Assembly: GCA_035529935.1 (NCBI GenBank)
Contig: DATKVT010000187.1
Span: 1 to 44,932 of the forward strand
DNA: 44,932 bases
Direction of reading: 5' to 3'
Source of the DNA: Williamwhitmania sp.
Lineage (GTDB): Bacteria; Bacteroidota; Bacteroidia; Bacteroidales; Williamwhitmaniaceae
A program made the position numbers and the translations under genes. The notes below the pieces were generated by a model. The model saw only the letters and a program-made list of their open reading frames with translations. It was not told the DNA's origin and searched no databases. Shown here piece after piece: positions 18,742-27,776 of this stretch. The first letter of the stretch is position 1. Each line of letters begins with the position of its first letter.

Positions 18742-20352
18742 ATGAATAGCTCTTTCAAAAAAGGTACACTACTTCTTTGGATTTTTCTATTTTTCTCCAG
18801 CCTTGCTTCTGCACAAGGAGTAGATGATCAGGTATTTAAATTTAGCAGGTTTCTTCGGATGCTTTCGGGCATGTACATTGAACCGGTTAACGATTCGAAG
18901 TTGGTAGAAAATGCCATTGTTGACATACTTGGACAGCTTGATCCCCATAGCGCATACATCTCTAAGGATGACGTTGCGGCAATGAATGAGCCACTTGAGG
19001 GAAATTTTGACGGTATAGGTATAGAGTTTAATATTTTCCAAGACACCTTAATTGTAGTGAATCCTGTTCCGGGAGGTCCTTCTGAGAAGGTTGGACTGGT
19101 TGCTGGCGATCGGATTATTTCCGTTGATGGTAAAAATATTGCAGGAATAGGGCTTAAGAATAGCGATGTTTTCAAGCTCCTGCGTGGACCTAAGGGCACT
19201 AAAGTTCAGCTGGTAGTGGCTCGAAAAGGCAGTAAGGATAGGCTCGATTTTTTAATTACCCGCGATAAAATTCCCATCTACAGCATTGATGCAGCCTATA
19301 TGGCCGCACCGAAGGTTGCTTATATCAAAATAAGCCGATTTGCACTCTCAACTGTACATGAGTTTTTGGATGCTTGGAAAAAGCTTAAACCCTACAACCC
19401 ACAGGCACTAATTTTAGACTTGCGTGGTAATGGTGGTGGTTATTTAAACACCGCTATTGGCTTGAGCGACCAGTTTCTGCCTGCCGGAAAACTAATTCTC
19501 TACACGGAGGGTGCTAATTCTCCTCGCTTCGATTATACCAGTACCAGCCAGGGCTGTTTTGAAAAAGGAGCACTTGTGGTATTAATAGACGAAGGATCTG
19601 CTTCGGCAAGCGAGATTACATCTGGAGCAATTCAGGACTGGGATAGAGGCATTATTATTGGACGACGTTCCTTTGGAAAGGGGTTAGTGCAAACTCAGCT
19701 TCCCTTGCCCGATGGATCAATGGTGCGACTCACCGTTGCTAGGTACCATACTCCAACAGGACGAGTAATACAGCGTCCCTATAAGGATGGAAATATCGAA
19801 AAATACTATCAAGATTTTTACAAGCGATATACCGACGGAGAGATGAATACCCCCGACAGTATACACTTCCCCGATTCACTTAAATATTATACGCTGGAGA
19901 AAAAACGTCCGGTATATGGCGGAGGGGGCATAATGCCCGATATCTTCGTTCCGGTTGATACCACTTTCTATTCCGACTTTTATGGTAAGTTGGTTCGAAA
20001 AGGGCTTTTTTACCAGTTTGTTATTTCATATATGGATCAAAACCGCAAAGCGTTGGCTGAGAAGTATCCTACGTTTGCGAGCTTTAAGAAAGGCTTCTCC
20101 GTTGATGGAGAGGTTATGTCCGGATTGCTGAAAATGGCCAAGGACAATGAAGTCACATGGAATGATGAGGACCTGGCAAAGTCCGGAAATGTGATTAAGC
20201 TCATTGTTAAGGGGCTAATTGCGCAGCAACTATTTACCACTTCCGAGTATTTTGAGATAGTAAATGAGGGAAACGATCCCACCTATGCCAAAGCCTTGGA
20301 CGTAATTGCTAACTGGAAGAACTATAAAAACCTTGTTGGCAAAGACTACTGA
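18742..20352 (+). CDS. S41 family C-terminal processing peptidase with PDZ domain
   Basis: This 536-residue periplasmic serine/lysine protease is of the Ctp/Prc group. A signal peptide (about 1-24, ending ASA) is followed by an N-terminal helical region, a PDZ domain (about 85-165, with GIGIEFN and the GGPSEKVGLVAGDRI loop), and the S41 catalytic core. The LDLRGNGGG motif is at about 225-233, the catalytic serine lies in the GSASASE segment (285-291), and general base Lys313 is in SFGKGLVQ. The C-terminal portion (about 360-536) is a Bacteroidota-type extension of unknown role. It probably trims or degrades periplasmic proteins. It is followed after 34 nt by a DEAD-box helicase. Confidence 0.92.
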   Translation: MNSSFKKGTLLLWIFLFFSSLASAQGVDDQVFKFSRFLRMLSGMYIEPVNDSKLVENAIVDILGQLDPHSAYISKDDVAAMNEPLEGNFDGIGIEFNIFQDTLIVVNPVPGGPSEKVGLVAGDRIISVDGKNIAGIGLKNSDVFKLLRGPKGTKVQLVVARKGSKDRLDFLITRDKIPIYSIDAAYMAAPKVAYIKISRFALSTVHEFLDAWKKLKPYNPQALILDLRGNGGGYLNTAIGLSDQFLPAGKLILYTEGANSPRFDYTSTSQGCFEKGALVVLIDEGSASASEITSGAIQDWDRGIIIGRRSFGKGLVQTQLPLPDGSMVRLTVARYHTPTGRVIQRPYKDGNIEKYYQDFYKRYTDGEMNTPDSIHFPDSLKYYTLEKKRPVYGGGGIMPDIFVPVDTTFYSDFYGKLVRKGLFYQFVISYMDQNRKALAEKYPTFASFKKGFSVDGEVMSGLLKMAKDNEVTWNDEDLAKSGNVIKLIVKGLIAQQLFTTSEYFEIVNEGNDPTYAKALDVIANWKNYKNLVGKDY

Positions 20353-20386
20353 GAATTTTAATAAGACAAACAGAAATTAGTTTTTA

Positions 20387-22123
20387 ATGGAGAATTACAA
20401 CGAATTTACTTCGCTGGGCTTGTCAGAAAAGACCAATGCGGTAATCAGAAAAAAAGGATTTGAAAAGCCTACGCCTATTCAAGCGTTAGCCATTCCGGTA
20501 TTATTAAATTCGGAATCAGACGTTATAGGTATAGCGCAAACTGGAACGGGAAAAACTGCTGCATATGGCCTGCCAATTGTTGATAAAATTGAGGAGGGAG
20601 CAGGCTATGTTCAGGCAATTATTTTAGTTCCTACTCGTGAACTTGCACTCCAGGTTACTGAGGAGATGAACTCTTTTAAGGGAAGTCATAGATTGCAGAT
20701 AATTTCAGTGTATGGAGGTCAATCCATTAGTGAGCAGCTGCGTCGTCTCAAGCAAGGTGTTGATATTGTTGTTGGGACACCAGGAAGAATTCTTGACCAC
20801 CTTTCGAGAGGTAGTCTGAATCTGGACAAGGTTAGCTGGGTTGTGCTCGACGAGGCAGATGAAATGCTCAATATGGGATTTGTTGAAGATATTGAGTCTA
20901 TCCTATCTCATGCACCAGAAGAGCGTCGCACTCTGCTCTTCTCTGCTACCATGCCCGACAGAATTGCTCGACTCTCTAAAAAGTATATGAAGAGTCCGAA
21001 GCGCCTTGAGATTGAGCGGCAGCAAATGACAACCGACCTTACTGACCAGATCTATTTTGAGGTACATGAATCAAACAGGTTTGATGCGCTTACCCGCATT
21101 ATTGATATTGAACCGGAATTTTATGGCTTGGTATTTTGTCGAACCCGTGTTGCTGTTGACGAGCTGGTAATGAGGTTGCTTGAGCATGGATACGCTGCCG
21201 ACGGATTGCACGGTGAGGTGTCTCAAGCTATGCGTGAAAAAATACTTAAGAAGTTTAAGGTTCACCAAATTAATATTTTAGTGGCTACCGATGTGGCCGC
21301 TAGGGGTATCGATATTGTTGACCTTTCTCACGTTATCAACTACTCCCTACCACAGGATTCCGAAAGCTATGTGCATCGTATTGGTCGTACAGGCCGAGCT
21401 GGTAAGGAGGGCACAGCAATTACCTTTATCTCTGCCAATGAATATCGCAGCTTTGTTACGCTTCAGAAGATAACTAAAAACACCATTCGCAAGGAGAAAC
21501 TACCTCACGGTCGTGACGTGGTTGCGGTGAAAAAGGCACGTATATTAGGTGAACTTTCCGAGATAATTGAACTAGGCACCTTTGGCGATTACTTGGGAAT
21601 GGCTGAAGATATGCTTTCTTCTACTAGCCCCGAAGTTACCTTGGCGGCACTGCTCAAGATGGCGTTTAAAAATGAGCTTTCTGAGGCAAATTATCCTGAA
21701 TTCCGGACGTTTAATGTTGACCGGAGAGGTAAGGCTCGTGTTTTCATTGCTCTGGGTAAGCGCGATGGATACGATCCTGCCACCATGGTGAATATGATCA
21801 AGCAGAAAGTAAAACTCCCCGATTCCAACATTGATGAGGTTCAGATTATGGAGAACTTTTCTTTTGTAACTGTTCCCTTTAATGACGCTGAAACGCTACT
21901 TAATGCCTTGAATAAGGAGGGTAGAGGTGGTCGTCCCCTTGCTGAGCTAGCTAGCGAATCCAAGGGTGGTGGTGGAGGAAGAGATCGAGATCGTGGTCGC
22001 GAGGGCGGCGGTCGAGATAGAGGTAGAGACGGTAGTAGAAGTAGAGAAGGAAGCAGAGGAAGAGACGGGGGTCGAGAAAGAGGAAGTTCCTCACGACCAC
22101 CTAGAAGATCTCGTGATCGATAG
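20387..22123 (+). CDS. DEAD-box ATP-dependent RNA helicase with DbpA-like C-terminal domain
   Basis: This 578-residue RNA helicase is similar to CsdA/DeaD. The Q motif is PTPIQ (28-32), motif I AQTGTGKT 50-57, motif Ia PTREL 82-86, motif II DEAD 155-158, motif III SAT 186-188, and motif VI HRIGRTGR near 331-338. A DbpA RNA-binding-like domain lies at about 450-525. The end (about 532-578) is a low-complexity Arg/Gly/Asp tail with many RGRDGG-type repeats that probably binds RNA nonspecifically and may promote condensation. A roughly 35-codon purine-rich DNA repeat encodes it. A strong terminator follows. The role is ribosome assembly or mRNA remodelling, possibly cold-related. Confidence 0.94.
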   Translation: MENYNEFTSLGLSEKTNAVIRKKGFEKPTPIQALAIPVLLNSESDVIGIAQTGTGKTAAYGLPIVDKIEEGAGYVQAIILVPTRELALQVTEEMNSFKGSHRLQIISVYGGQSISEQLRRLKQGVDIVVGTPGRILDHLSRGSLNLDKVSWVVLDEADEMLNMGFVEDIESILSHAPEERRTLLFSATMPDRIARLSKKYMKSPKRLEIERQQMTTDLTDQIYFEVHESNRFDALTRIIDIEPEFYGLVFCRTRVAVDELVMRLLEHGYAADGLHGEVSQAMREKILKKFKVHQINILVATDVAARGIDIVDLSHVINYSLPQDSESYVHRIGRTGRAGKEGTAITFISANEYRSFVTLQKITKNTIRKEKLPHGRDVVAVKKARILGELSEIIELGTFGDYLGMAEDMLSSTSPEVTLAALLKMAFKNELSEANYPEFRTFNVDRRGKARVFIALGKRDGYDPATMVNMIKQKVKLPDSNIDEVQIMENFSFVTVPFNDAETLLNALNKEGRGGRPLAELASESKGGGGGRDRDRGREGGGRDRGRDGSRSREGSRGRDGGRERGSSSRPPRRSRDR

Positions 22124-22134
22124 AATTCTCAATG

Positions 22135-22168
22135 AAGCCCCGAGCATTAATAAATGATCGGGGCTTTT
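22135..22168 (+). terminator. rho-independent terminator after the DEAD-box helicase
   Basis: Nine-bp stem aagccccga (22135-22143) with tcggggctt (22158-22166), 14-nt loop, then TTTT. It isolates the helicase gene from siaB. Confidence 0.88.
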
Positions 22169-22233
22169 AATCAAAAATATGCGATTGTTGTTTTATTCTT
22201 TGGTCAAATATTTTAAACTGTTCTTTTTTTTCC

Positions 22234-22241
22234 TAAATTTG
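22234..22241 (+). promoter_or_regulatory. candidate -7 element for siaBC
   Basis: TAAATTTG matches TAnnTTTG and lies 27 nt before the predicted siaB start. The -33 position is not clear, so it is tentative. Confidence 0.35.
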
Positions 22242-22268
22242 TTTAGGTTAGAAGTTGTGGATTAATTA

Positions 22269-22853
22269 TTGAACTGGGCAATTGTGAGTAAGCCAACCTT
22301 ATTTGACCTAGATAGGCACTTTTCTCAAATCCATAGTGAGGGAGAGGCTATCTTTGCATATAGGGGAGCTATCAGCACCGATTTTATTAACAATACACTT
22401 TTCCTAGTTGAGGCAAAGCTCGACGAGATTATTCAGAAGGGATCGGTGCGGAAAAAGGTATATAATGTGTTGGTTGAGAGTTTGCAGAATCTTTTTCACC
22501 ATGTTGATTGCCCTCCTGGACTATTGAATGGGAAGAACGATAGCTACGGATTGTTCTTGCTTTCAAAAACCAGCGAGGGATTTAAAATCATCACGGGGAA
22601 TTTTATTCGAAACGAAAGAATACCCCTTCTTCGCGAAAAATTGGAAAAGATAAACTCGCTTACAAGAGATGAATTAAAGGATTTTTATAAATTTGTCTTG
22701 AACAATCAGGAGTTTTCTGCAAAGGGCGGAGGAGGACTTGGATTAATTGATATTGCTAGGAAAACTGGAAGTAAGTTAATCTACATCTTTGAACCCTACG
22801 ATGAGAACTACCATTTCTTTGACTTTTCTGTTGTAATTCCTGATGAAGAATAA
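22269..22853 (+). CDS. SiaB family protein kinase (DUF6272)
   Basis: This 194-residue GHKL-fold protein resembles SiaB, the kinase that phosphorylates SiaC in the Pseudomonas aeruginosa SiaABCD pathway. The N-box-like helix contains VYNVLVESLQNLFHHV (about 64-79) with Glu70 and Asn74 in ExxxN spacing. The glycine-rich ATP lid/G-box is AKGGGGLGLIDIARKTG (about 151-167). No TM or sensor domain is seen, so it is cytoplasmic. The start is TTG at 22269; a GTG at 22284 is an alternative and would shorten it by five residues. It lies 17 nt upstream of siaC, consistent with a kinase-substrate operon. Confidence 0.82.
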   Translation: MNWAIVSKPTLFDLDRHFSQIHSEGEAIFAYRGAISTDFINNTLFLVEAKLDEIIQKGSVRKKVYNVLVESLQNLFHHVDCPPGLLNGKNDSYGLFLLSKTSEGFKIITGNFIRNERIPLLREKLEKINSLTRDELKDFYKFVLNNQEFSAKGGGGLGLIDIARKTGSKLIYIFEPYDENYHFFDFSVVIPDEE

Positions 22854-22870
22854 TAATAAATAAGATAGCC

Positions 22871-23251
22871 ATGGAATTCATGAACATAGAGGGAACCCCA
22901 AAAACGCCATCTATCACTCTTAACCCCGAGAGTGGCATTATCGAAATTAAGGGAAGATCCATCCCAGAGAACTCCATCGAGTTTTACAAACCAATTGTAG
23001 ATTGGCTAGAGGATTATGCTAAAGCACCGAAAGAGAAAACGGTGGTAAATATCCAGCTGGAATATTTCAATACAAGCTCGTCGAAGTGCATTCTTGATGT
23101 TTTCAAGAAGCTTGAAAATTTAAAAAAAGGTAAAAACGATATTGTGGTAAATTGGTACTACGAAGAGGATGATGAGGATATGCTAGAAGCTGGTGAAGAC
23201 TATGAATCCATTATCAAGGTACCCTTTAAGATGATTGAAATTGTGGACTAA
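22871..23251 (+). CDS. SiaC family regulatory phosphoprotein (DUF1987)
   Basis: This 126-residue small acidic protein belongs to the SiaC/DUF1987 family. In P. aeruginosa SiaC is phosphorylated by SiaB on Thr68 and, when dephosphorylated by SiaA, stimulates the diguanylate cyclase SiaD. Here the matching segment LEYFNTSSSKCILDVF has threonine at residue 68, so the phosphosite is retained at the same position. It follows siaB directly. No SiaA-like phosphatase or GGDEF protein is in this window, so the downstream partner in this organism is not known. The N-terminus MEFMNIEGTPKTPSI and central helix match the family. Confidence 0.85.
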   Translation: MEFMNIEGTPKTPSITLNPESGIIEIKGRSIPENSIEFYKPIVDWLEDYAKAPKEKTVVNIQLEYFNTSSSKCILDVFKKLENLKKGKNDIVVNWYYEEDDEDMLEAGEDYESIIKVPFKMIEIVD

Positions 23252-23263
23252 TTAATATCTTTG
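23235..23263 (+). promoter_or_regulatory. candidate promoter inside and just after the siaC 3' end
   Basis: TTG at 23235-23237 and TATCTTTG at 23256-23263 are separated by 18 nt, a good match to the Bacteroidota TTTG-N17-23-TAnnTTTG promoter. It points into the convergent gap toward the terminator at 23290, so a transcript from here would be only about 50 nt if it stops there. Confidence 0.4.
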
Positions 23264-23289
23264 CATTCGTGTTTGAAATAACATACGAT

Positions 23290-23321
23290 AAAAAAAGAGG
23301 AGCATACGCTCCTCTTTTTTT
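23290..23321. terminator. bidirectional terminator between siaC and the ABC transporter operon
   Basis: A-tract, stem gaggagc (23297-23303) with gctcctc (23308-23314), loop ATAC, then a T-tract. The stem extends through A/T pairing on both sides and serves both convergent operons. Confidence 0.88.
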
Positions 23322-23323
23322 AT

Positions 23324-26300
23324 TTATTCGCCTCTCTTTTTGCGGTGCATTACCTCGGATATCTCTAACAGCTTTCTTAGCAATCTGAAATAGAGGATAA
23401 GATAAAGCATACCGGACATTATCCAAATCACCACCACGTTTATCCAGAACGTGCTGTAGAAATGGCCAAAAATGGGTTTTACGGGCGAGTAGAAGTGTGC
23501 TCTTATAAATGAGCCTTCTGGATATTCAAAGATGGGATCAACCTTCTGTATAAGATGGTTGTCATACTCTATTATCCTGTCTACCTCGTCACTATTTCTT
23601 ACAAAGTCGTCGAGGCTTTCGTTAAAGTAATTTTGCTTAAGTCGTAGAAAGGAATCCCTACCATTCTCACCACTTTGCAGCTCCGAAATCATCTCATCTT
23701 TTTTGGCGCTGGCAGCATTATACAGGCGAACGTAATACTTCCTAACCCATTCTAGGTAATTTCTTAAATCGGTAATAACCTCAGGGTTGAGAATCCTTGA
23801 GTTCAGCTTACTAAGGAGTATGGCTGGCGGCGCAAGTTGCGGTGAAATTGCGGCATGGCGTTTCAGTTCGTTAGTGATGAGGGTTATGGCATTAAATATT
23901 TTCTCTTTATCCCCATTATTTAATTCGCGTTCAACTTGATCCAACTTGTTGCTCAACGATTTAATCCAGTAGTTTCTTCGATAGTCAGCTATGCTCATGG
24001 CCCTATCGAGTTGGTAGAACTGTTTTTCGTAGTTATTCTCCATAAACTGGTAAACCGCAAGTCCTTCGTATGCCCAGCGGGAGGTGATCATTTCCCCATA
24101 AAAGGGAATTTGATCGGGTGAGGAAATATTGGGGTTGAGCTTTTCAAACTTCACAATTACGCCGCTGAGGATAATTTGGGGGATAACCAGAAAGGGAATT
24201 AAGATATAGATGGTAACCACTGTTTTAAAGCTATCGGAAATGACAAGCCCCAGCATATTTGCCGAAAACCAAGCGCTAAATAATATTAACCAGTAGGCAA
24301 AATACATCCCCTTGATCTCCATAATTGTATTTCCAACAATCACGAATAAGAAGGCTTGAAGGGCTGATATCCCAATTAGTATGGCAACTTTTGACAAGAG
24401 GTAACTCGCTCTTGAAAGATTGAGGAACGACTCTCGCTTGAGAATTTTCTGATCTTTGATGATCTCTTCTGCGCTGACAGTAAGTCCCACAAAAATGGCT
24501 ACTATTACCGACATAAAGATGTATACCGGTAGGTTGCTATTGTTCGAAAAGGTATAGCCAAATTGATTGCTTGCATCAACGTTATAGAACTTAATAATGT
24601 AGGAGAGAATAAAGGCCAACAGAGGAGGTTCCACTAGGTTTATCACCCAGTATTGCTTGTTTGCGAATTTGGATATCAGATCTCGGCTGATAAACACCCA
24701 CAGTTGCTTAAGTTTGTTTGGAATTTTAAAGAGGTTTTCAGGAACGTCGGAGTATACCATGGCCGAAAGATTTTCCTTAGCGGAAAATTCGTGGTAGTAG
24801 TAGTTCCACTCCTTCGGGCTGGTTTTTCTAACTCGCGTAGAGTTTCCATATTCGTCAAGAACGTTGGCCTCAACGATGTTGAAAATTTGCTCGGGATTTA
24901 CGTTGCCACATGCGGCACACTCGCTTTCATTCCAGTTCGCATGCTGAACTCTCGACTTGAAATAAATGATGGATTCAATCGGATCCCCATTGTATATCAG
25001 GTAGCCTCCGGTATCCAAGATGAGCAGCTTGTCGAACATCTTAAAAATATCGGACGATGGCTGGTGAATTACCACAAACACCAGCTTACCTTTTAGGGTT
25101 AATTCTTTCAGGAGGTCCATTATGTTTTCGGAGTCCCGAGAGGAGAGTCCTGAAGTGGGTTCATCGAGAAAGAGAATGGTAGGCTCTCTAATGAGCTCTA
25201 GGGCAATGTTAAGCCTTTTTCGCTGCCCCCCGCTGATTTTCTTGTTGAGTGGCGATCCCACCCGCATTTCCTTGATATCGTATAGCCCCAAATTAATCAG
25301 GGTTTGATCTACAGTAACAGCAATTTGCTCCTCCGAATAGTTGCTGAAGCATAGCTTCGCATTATAGTAAAGGTTTTGGTAGACTGTTAGGTCCTCCATG
25401 AGTAGATCATCCTGAGAAACAAACCCAATCAATCCCTTGGTTTGTTCCTTGTTGGTATGAATGCTTGTCCCATTAATTAGCACCTCTCCCGAGGTGGGGC
25501 GATCGCTACCGTTGAGCACGTTGAGGAGGGTTGATTTGCCCGCCCCTGAGGCTCCCATTATACCAACCAACTTTCCTGACTCTTCCCTAAAGCGCATGGC
25601 GTGAATGCCATACAGGCCCCCTCTAAACCTATATTCTAGGTCCTTCACCTCAAAAATAATGGGCTCCTTAATCTTGTCGAGCGTGAAGCGAGAGAGGATA
25701 TCGCTATAGTATATCGGTTTAATCTTCGCGTTTCGGATGGAGGCACCTGCATTGAGCACAAAAATTCTGTTTGGAACAAGCAGATGTCCATTCAGATAAA
25801 GCTCATGCTCGCCAAAGTAGCGGATGAAAAACATATTTGCAGAAAAAATCCGCAATATTTTCACCTCACCGCGAAACCCCTCAGAGTAGATATGCTTTAC
25901 CCCAATGGGAGTATTCTCATCAGAAGTATTATTTATGGTAAGAATTTCATTGCCCGAGTATATGGAGTTGGAGAAGGGTAGAACGTAGCTAAGTATCGTT
26001 TCAAACTCTTGGTTGGAAATATGAAAAGTTTCGGCAACGGTTGAAATAAATGCCATTTCTTGGCTTGATACATTGCCTGCCGCACTTCTGGCAAATTCAA
26101 GAAGTCGAACAAGAACAACTAACTTTTGCTGCTGGGTAAGCTGGTTGTTTATTTCCGTACATATTTTTAAAAGGCGCACGGAGCTACTGGAGGCTCTCTT
26201 AACTGATTTACTCTTTTCGCTTAGCTTTTCTTGGTATAGATTGTAGTAAGAGTCGAAGACCCTAAGGTAGGCGTCTACTAATTCCTGATTAATTTGAAGT

Positions 26301-26413
26301 TTAAGGAATGATTCAACGATGGATCGACGGTCGCCAACACTCCTGCCTTTCTCCTCCGGCCAAGCAATGATGGCAAAAAGCTGCATTAGGGCTTTGAGTA
26401 TCGACTCGCTCAT
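23324..26413 (-). CDS. TerB-like domain fused to an ABCG-type ABC transporter (ATPase plus permease)
   Basis: This is a 1029-residue fusion. Residues about 1-150 form an all-helical TerB-like domain. A small linking beta region (about 175-250) may be FHA-like. The ABC ATPase spans about 253-480, with Walker A GASGAGKS at 287-294, Q-loop FVSQDD near 331-336, signature ISGGQ at 393-397 and Walker B LFLDE at 414-418. A conserved ECAACGNVNPEQ motif follows near 497-508. The ABC2-type permease half has about six membrane helices between 590 and 1015, interrupted by a long extracytoplasmic charged segment (about 770-960). ABCG-like order (ATPase first) suggests export, but the substrate is unknown. 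It is the last gene of a three-gene operon with two exported proteins. Confidence 0.85.
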   Translation of the reverse strand: MSESILKALMQLFAIIAWPEEKGRSVGDRRSIVESFLKLQINQELVDAYLRVFDSYYNLYQEKLSEKSKSVKRASSSSVRLLKICTEINNQLTQQQKLVVLVRLLEFARSAAGNVSSQEMAFISTVAETFHISNQEFETILSYVLPFSNSIYSGNEILTINNTSDENTPIGVKHIYSEGFRGEVKILRIFSANMFFIRYFGEHELYLNGHLLVPNRIFVLNAGASIRNAKIKPIYYSDILSRFTLDKIKEPIIFEVKDLEYRFRGGLYGIHAMRFREESGKLVGIMGASGAGKSTLLNVLNGSDRPTSGEVLINGTSIHTNKEQTKGLIGFVSQDDLLMEDLTVYQNLYYNAKLCFSNYSEEQIAVTVDQTLINLGLYDIKEMRVGSPLNKKISGGQRKRLNIALELIREPTILFLDEPTSGLSSRDSENIMDLLKELTLKGKLVFVVIHQPSSDIFKMFDKLLILDTGGYLIYNGDPIESIIYFKSRVQHANWNESECAACGNVNPEQIFNIVEANVLDEYGNSTRVRKTSPKEWNYYYHEFSAKENLSAMVYSDVPENLFKIPNKLKQLWVFISRDLISKFANKQYWVINLVEPPLLAFILSYIIKFYNVDASNQFGYTFSNNSNLPVYIFMSVIVAIFVGLTVSAEEIIKDQKILKRESFLNLSRASYLLSKVAILIGISALQAFLFVIVGNTIMEIKGMYFAYWLILFSAWFSANMLGLVISDSFKTVVTIYILIPFLVIPQIILSGVIVKFEKLNPNISSPDQIPFYGEMITSRWAYEGLAVYQFMENNYEKQFYQLDRAMSIADYRRNYWIKSLSNKLDQVERELNNGDKEKIFNAITLITNELKRHAAISPQLAPPAILLSKLNSRILNPEVITDLRNYLEWVRKYYVRLYNAASAKKDEMISELQSGENGRDSFLRLKQNYFNESLDDFVRNSDEVDRIIEYDNHLIQKVDPIFEYPEGSFIRAHFYSPVKPIFGHFYSTFWINVVVIWIMSGMLYLILYFRLLRKLLEISEVMHRKKRGE

Positions 26414-26421
26414 TTTTTAGG

Positions 26422-26850
26422 TCATAGTTTAGGTTGCTGAAATCCAATTAACAGCATAATATATCCCGGCTGGAACCTTTCAGAATTAACCTTTAGTCGA
26501 ATAATACAGCTAACAGTCGACTTGAACTTAAAATTCCAGTAGGGCGAATAGTCATATTTCTCATTGGAGAAGAGGAGATTTTTCTCCGTATCGTAGACCG
26601 AAAAGCTAAGTTGCCCTTTTTTAACGTTAGTGCAGGCCACTATACGGTAGACGTTCTCTCCATAAAAGGTAGTTCTGAACTCCACTACTTCGTCTTGTTT
26701 TAGTGGTGCATAGTATTGCTGACCGTCAGAAATAAAATCAGGAGGAAAGTATAGCGAACAAATATTTTGAAGTTGCTCCAGCTGGGGGAAAGCCTTAATG
26801 GTGGCTCCCAGTAGAATCAGTGTGAAGACAAAAATCGTTTTCTTGACCAT
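26422..26850 (-). CDS. small secreted hypothetical protein
   Basis: This protein of about 142 residues has an N-terminal signal peptide (MVKKTIFVFTLILLGATIKA) and no further membrane helix. The mature part is a predicted beta-rich domain with YYAPLKQDEVVEFRTTFYG and FSVYDTEKNLLFSN, reminiscent of a small jelly-roll or galactose-binding fold, but no family is recognised with confidence. An in-frame GTG at 26859 is possible, but the ATG at 26850 gives the better signal peptide and lies 11 nt after the upstream stop. It is only 8 nt before the ABC transporter start, so it is probably an accessory periplasmic component. Confidence 0.65.
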   Translation of the reverse strand: MVKKTIFVFTLILLGATIKAFPQLEQLQNICSLYFPPDFISDGQQYYAPLKQDEVVEFRTTFYGENVYRIVACTNVKKGQLSFSVYDTEKNLLFSNEKYDYSPYWNFKFKSTVSCIIRLKVNSERFQPGYIMLLIGFQQPKL

Positions 26851-26861
26851 GGCAAACACAA

Positions 26862-27776
26862 TTATTGAACAGCCTTGTTTCTTATGGCTGCAATCTTGTT
26901 GGTTATTACCTCTAAATGGTATCCGCTTAGCACCACTTGTGATTCACTGTTGATGGTGATGAGTTTATTGTCCACATCAATTTTAGGCGGTTTATAGTAG
27001 TAATTATAAATGATTCCGTCGAATTCGTAAGCTAAATCAACTAGGTCATCTACCAGTTTGGAGTATTCCGGTGATACATAGTAATGGGGGCTAAGAATAT
27101 CGATAAGGTTATCGAGTGGATGTTTCTGCTCCCCTATTCGGTTGATAATGTCCCTGTTTTGAGTTTTCGAGGCTATTTGCGTAAGTATGTATAAACTCTC
27201 TATCCAGCCTCCAGCAAGGACAAGGGCGCCCACATCACTTCGGTCATCTTGTTTGAGGTAGAGGTCTGCATTTCGGTAGGTATAGCTCATCAGGTATTGA
27301 AGAGAATCTTTGATAGATATATTTTTCTCCACTTTAGCAAAAAAATTGGTATCGAAAGAGGAGGATATGCCCAACTCGTCACATAGTTTTTTAACTGACC
27401 CAAAGTAGGTTACACACTCCTGAGATCGATCGTATATGTTGTAGTAGCTTAAATCGGTTCCATAGATGCCTAGGTTAATGCCTCGCTTAAAGGATGAGTT
27501 ATATCCTTGCACTTTGTTGGCTGGGTTGCTGAGCTCATCGTTAAATGGAATGTTATTCTTTTTAAGAATGGTACTTGCTTGATAGGGTGAGGGAACGGCA
27601 AAGAGGGTATTGTCGTATTTTAAAATGAGTGAGGAGGTATCCGCATCAGCATCTTTGCTCTTCTGCTGTTCTTTGGAACCGTTTCCACTGCATGACGCCA
27701 ACAGTAAAGTAACTAACATCCCTTCAAGGATGCGTAGTGTTAGAGAAGTTTTTCGGACACAATTTACTAGCTCCAT
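26862..27776 (-). CDS. lipoprotein of unknown function, first gene of the ABC transporter operon
   Basis: This lipoprotein of about 304 residues has a lipobox LASC within LVTLLLASCSGNG, preceded by a charged N-terminus. Ser at +2 suits outer-membrane sorting in many bacteria. The mature protein is mainly helical with conserved-looking segments IYGTDLSYYNIYDRSQE and GGWIESLYILTQ. The ATG at 27776 was chosen because earlier starts add 17 residues of low signal quality. No enzymatic motif is recognised. Such lipoproteins recur with the TerB-ABC fusion in Bacteroidota, so a joint role in envelope export or maintenance is plausible (inference). Confidence 0.65.
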   Translation of the reverse strand: MELVNCVRKTSLTLRILEGMLVTLLLASCSGNGSKEQQKSKDADADTSSLILKYDNTLFAVPSPYQASTILKKNNIPFNDELSNPANKVQGYNSSFKRGINLGIYGTDLSYYNIYDRSQECVTYFGSVKKLCDELGISSSFDTNFFAKVEKNISIKDSLQYLMSYTYRNADLYLKQDDRSDVGALVLAGGWIESLYILTQIASKTQNRDIINRIGEQKHPLDNLIDILSPHYYVSPEYSKLVDDLVDLAYEFDGIIYNYYYKPPKIDVDNKLITINSESQVVLSGYHLEVITNKIAAIRNKAVQ

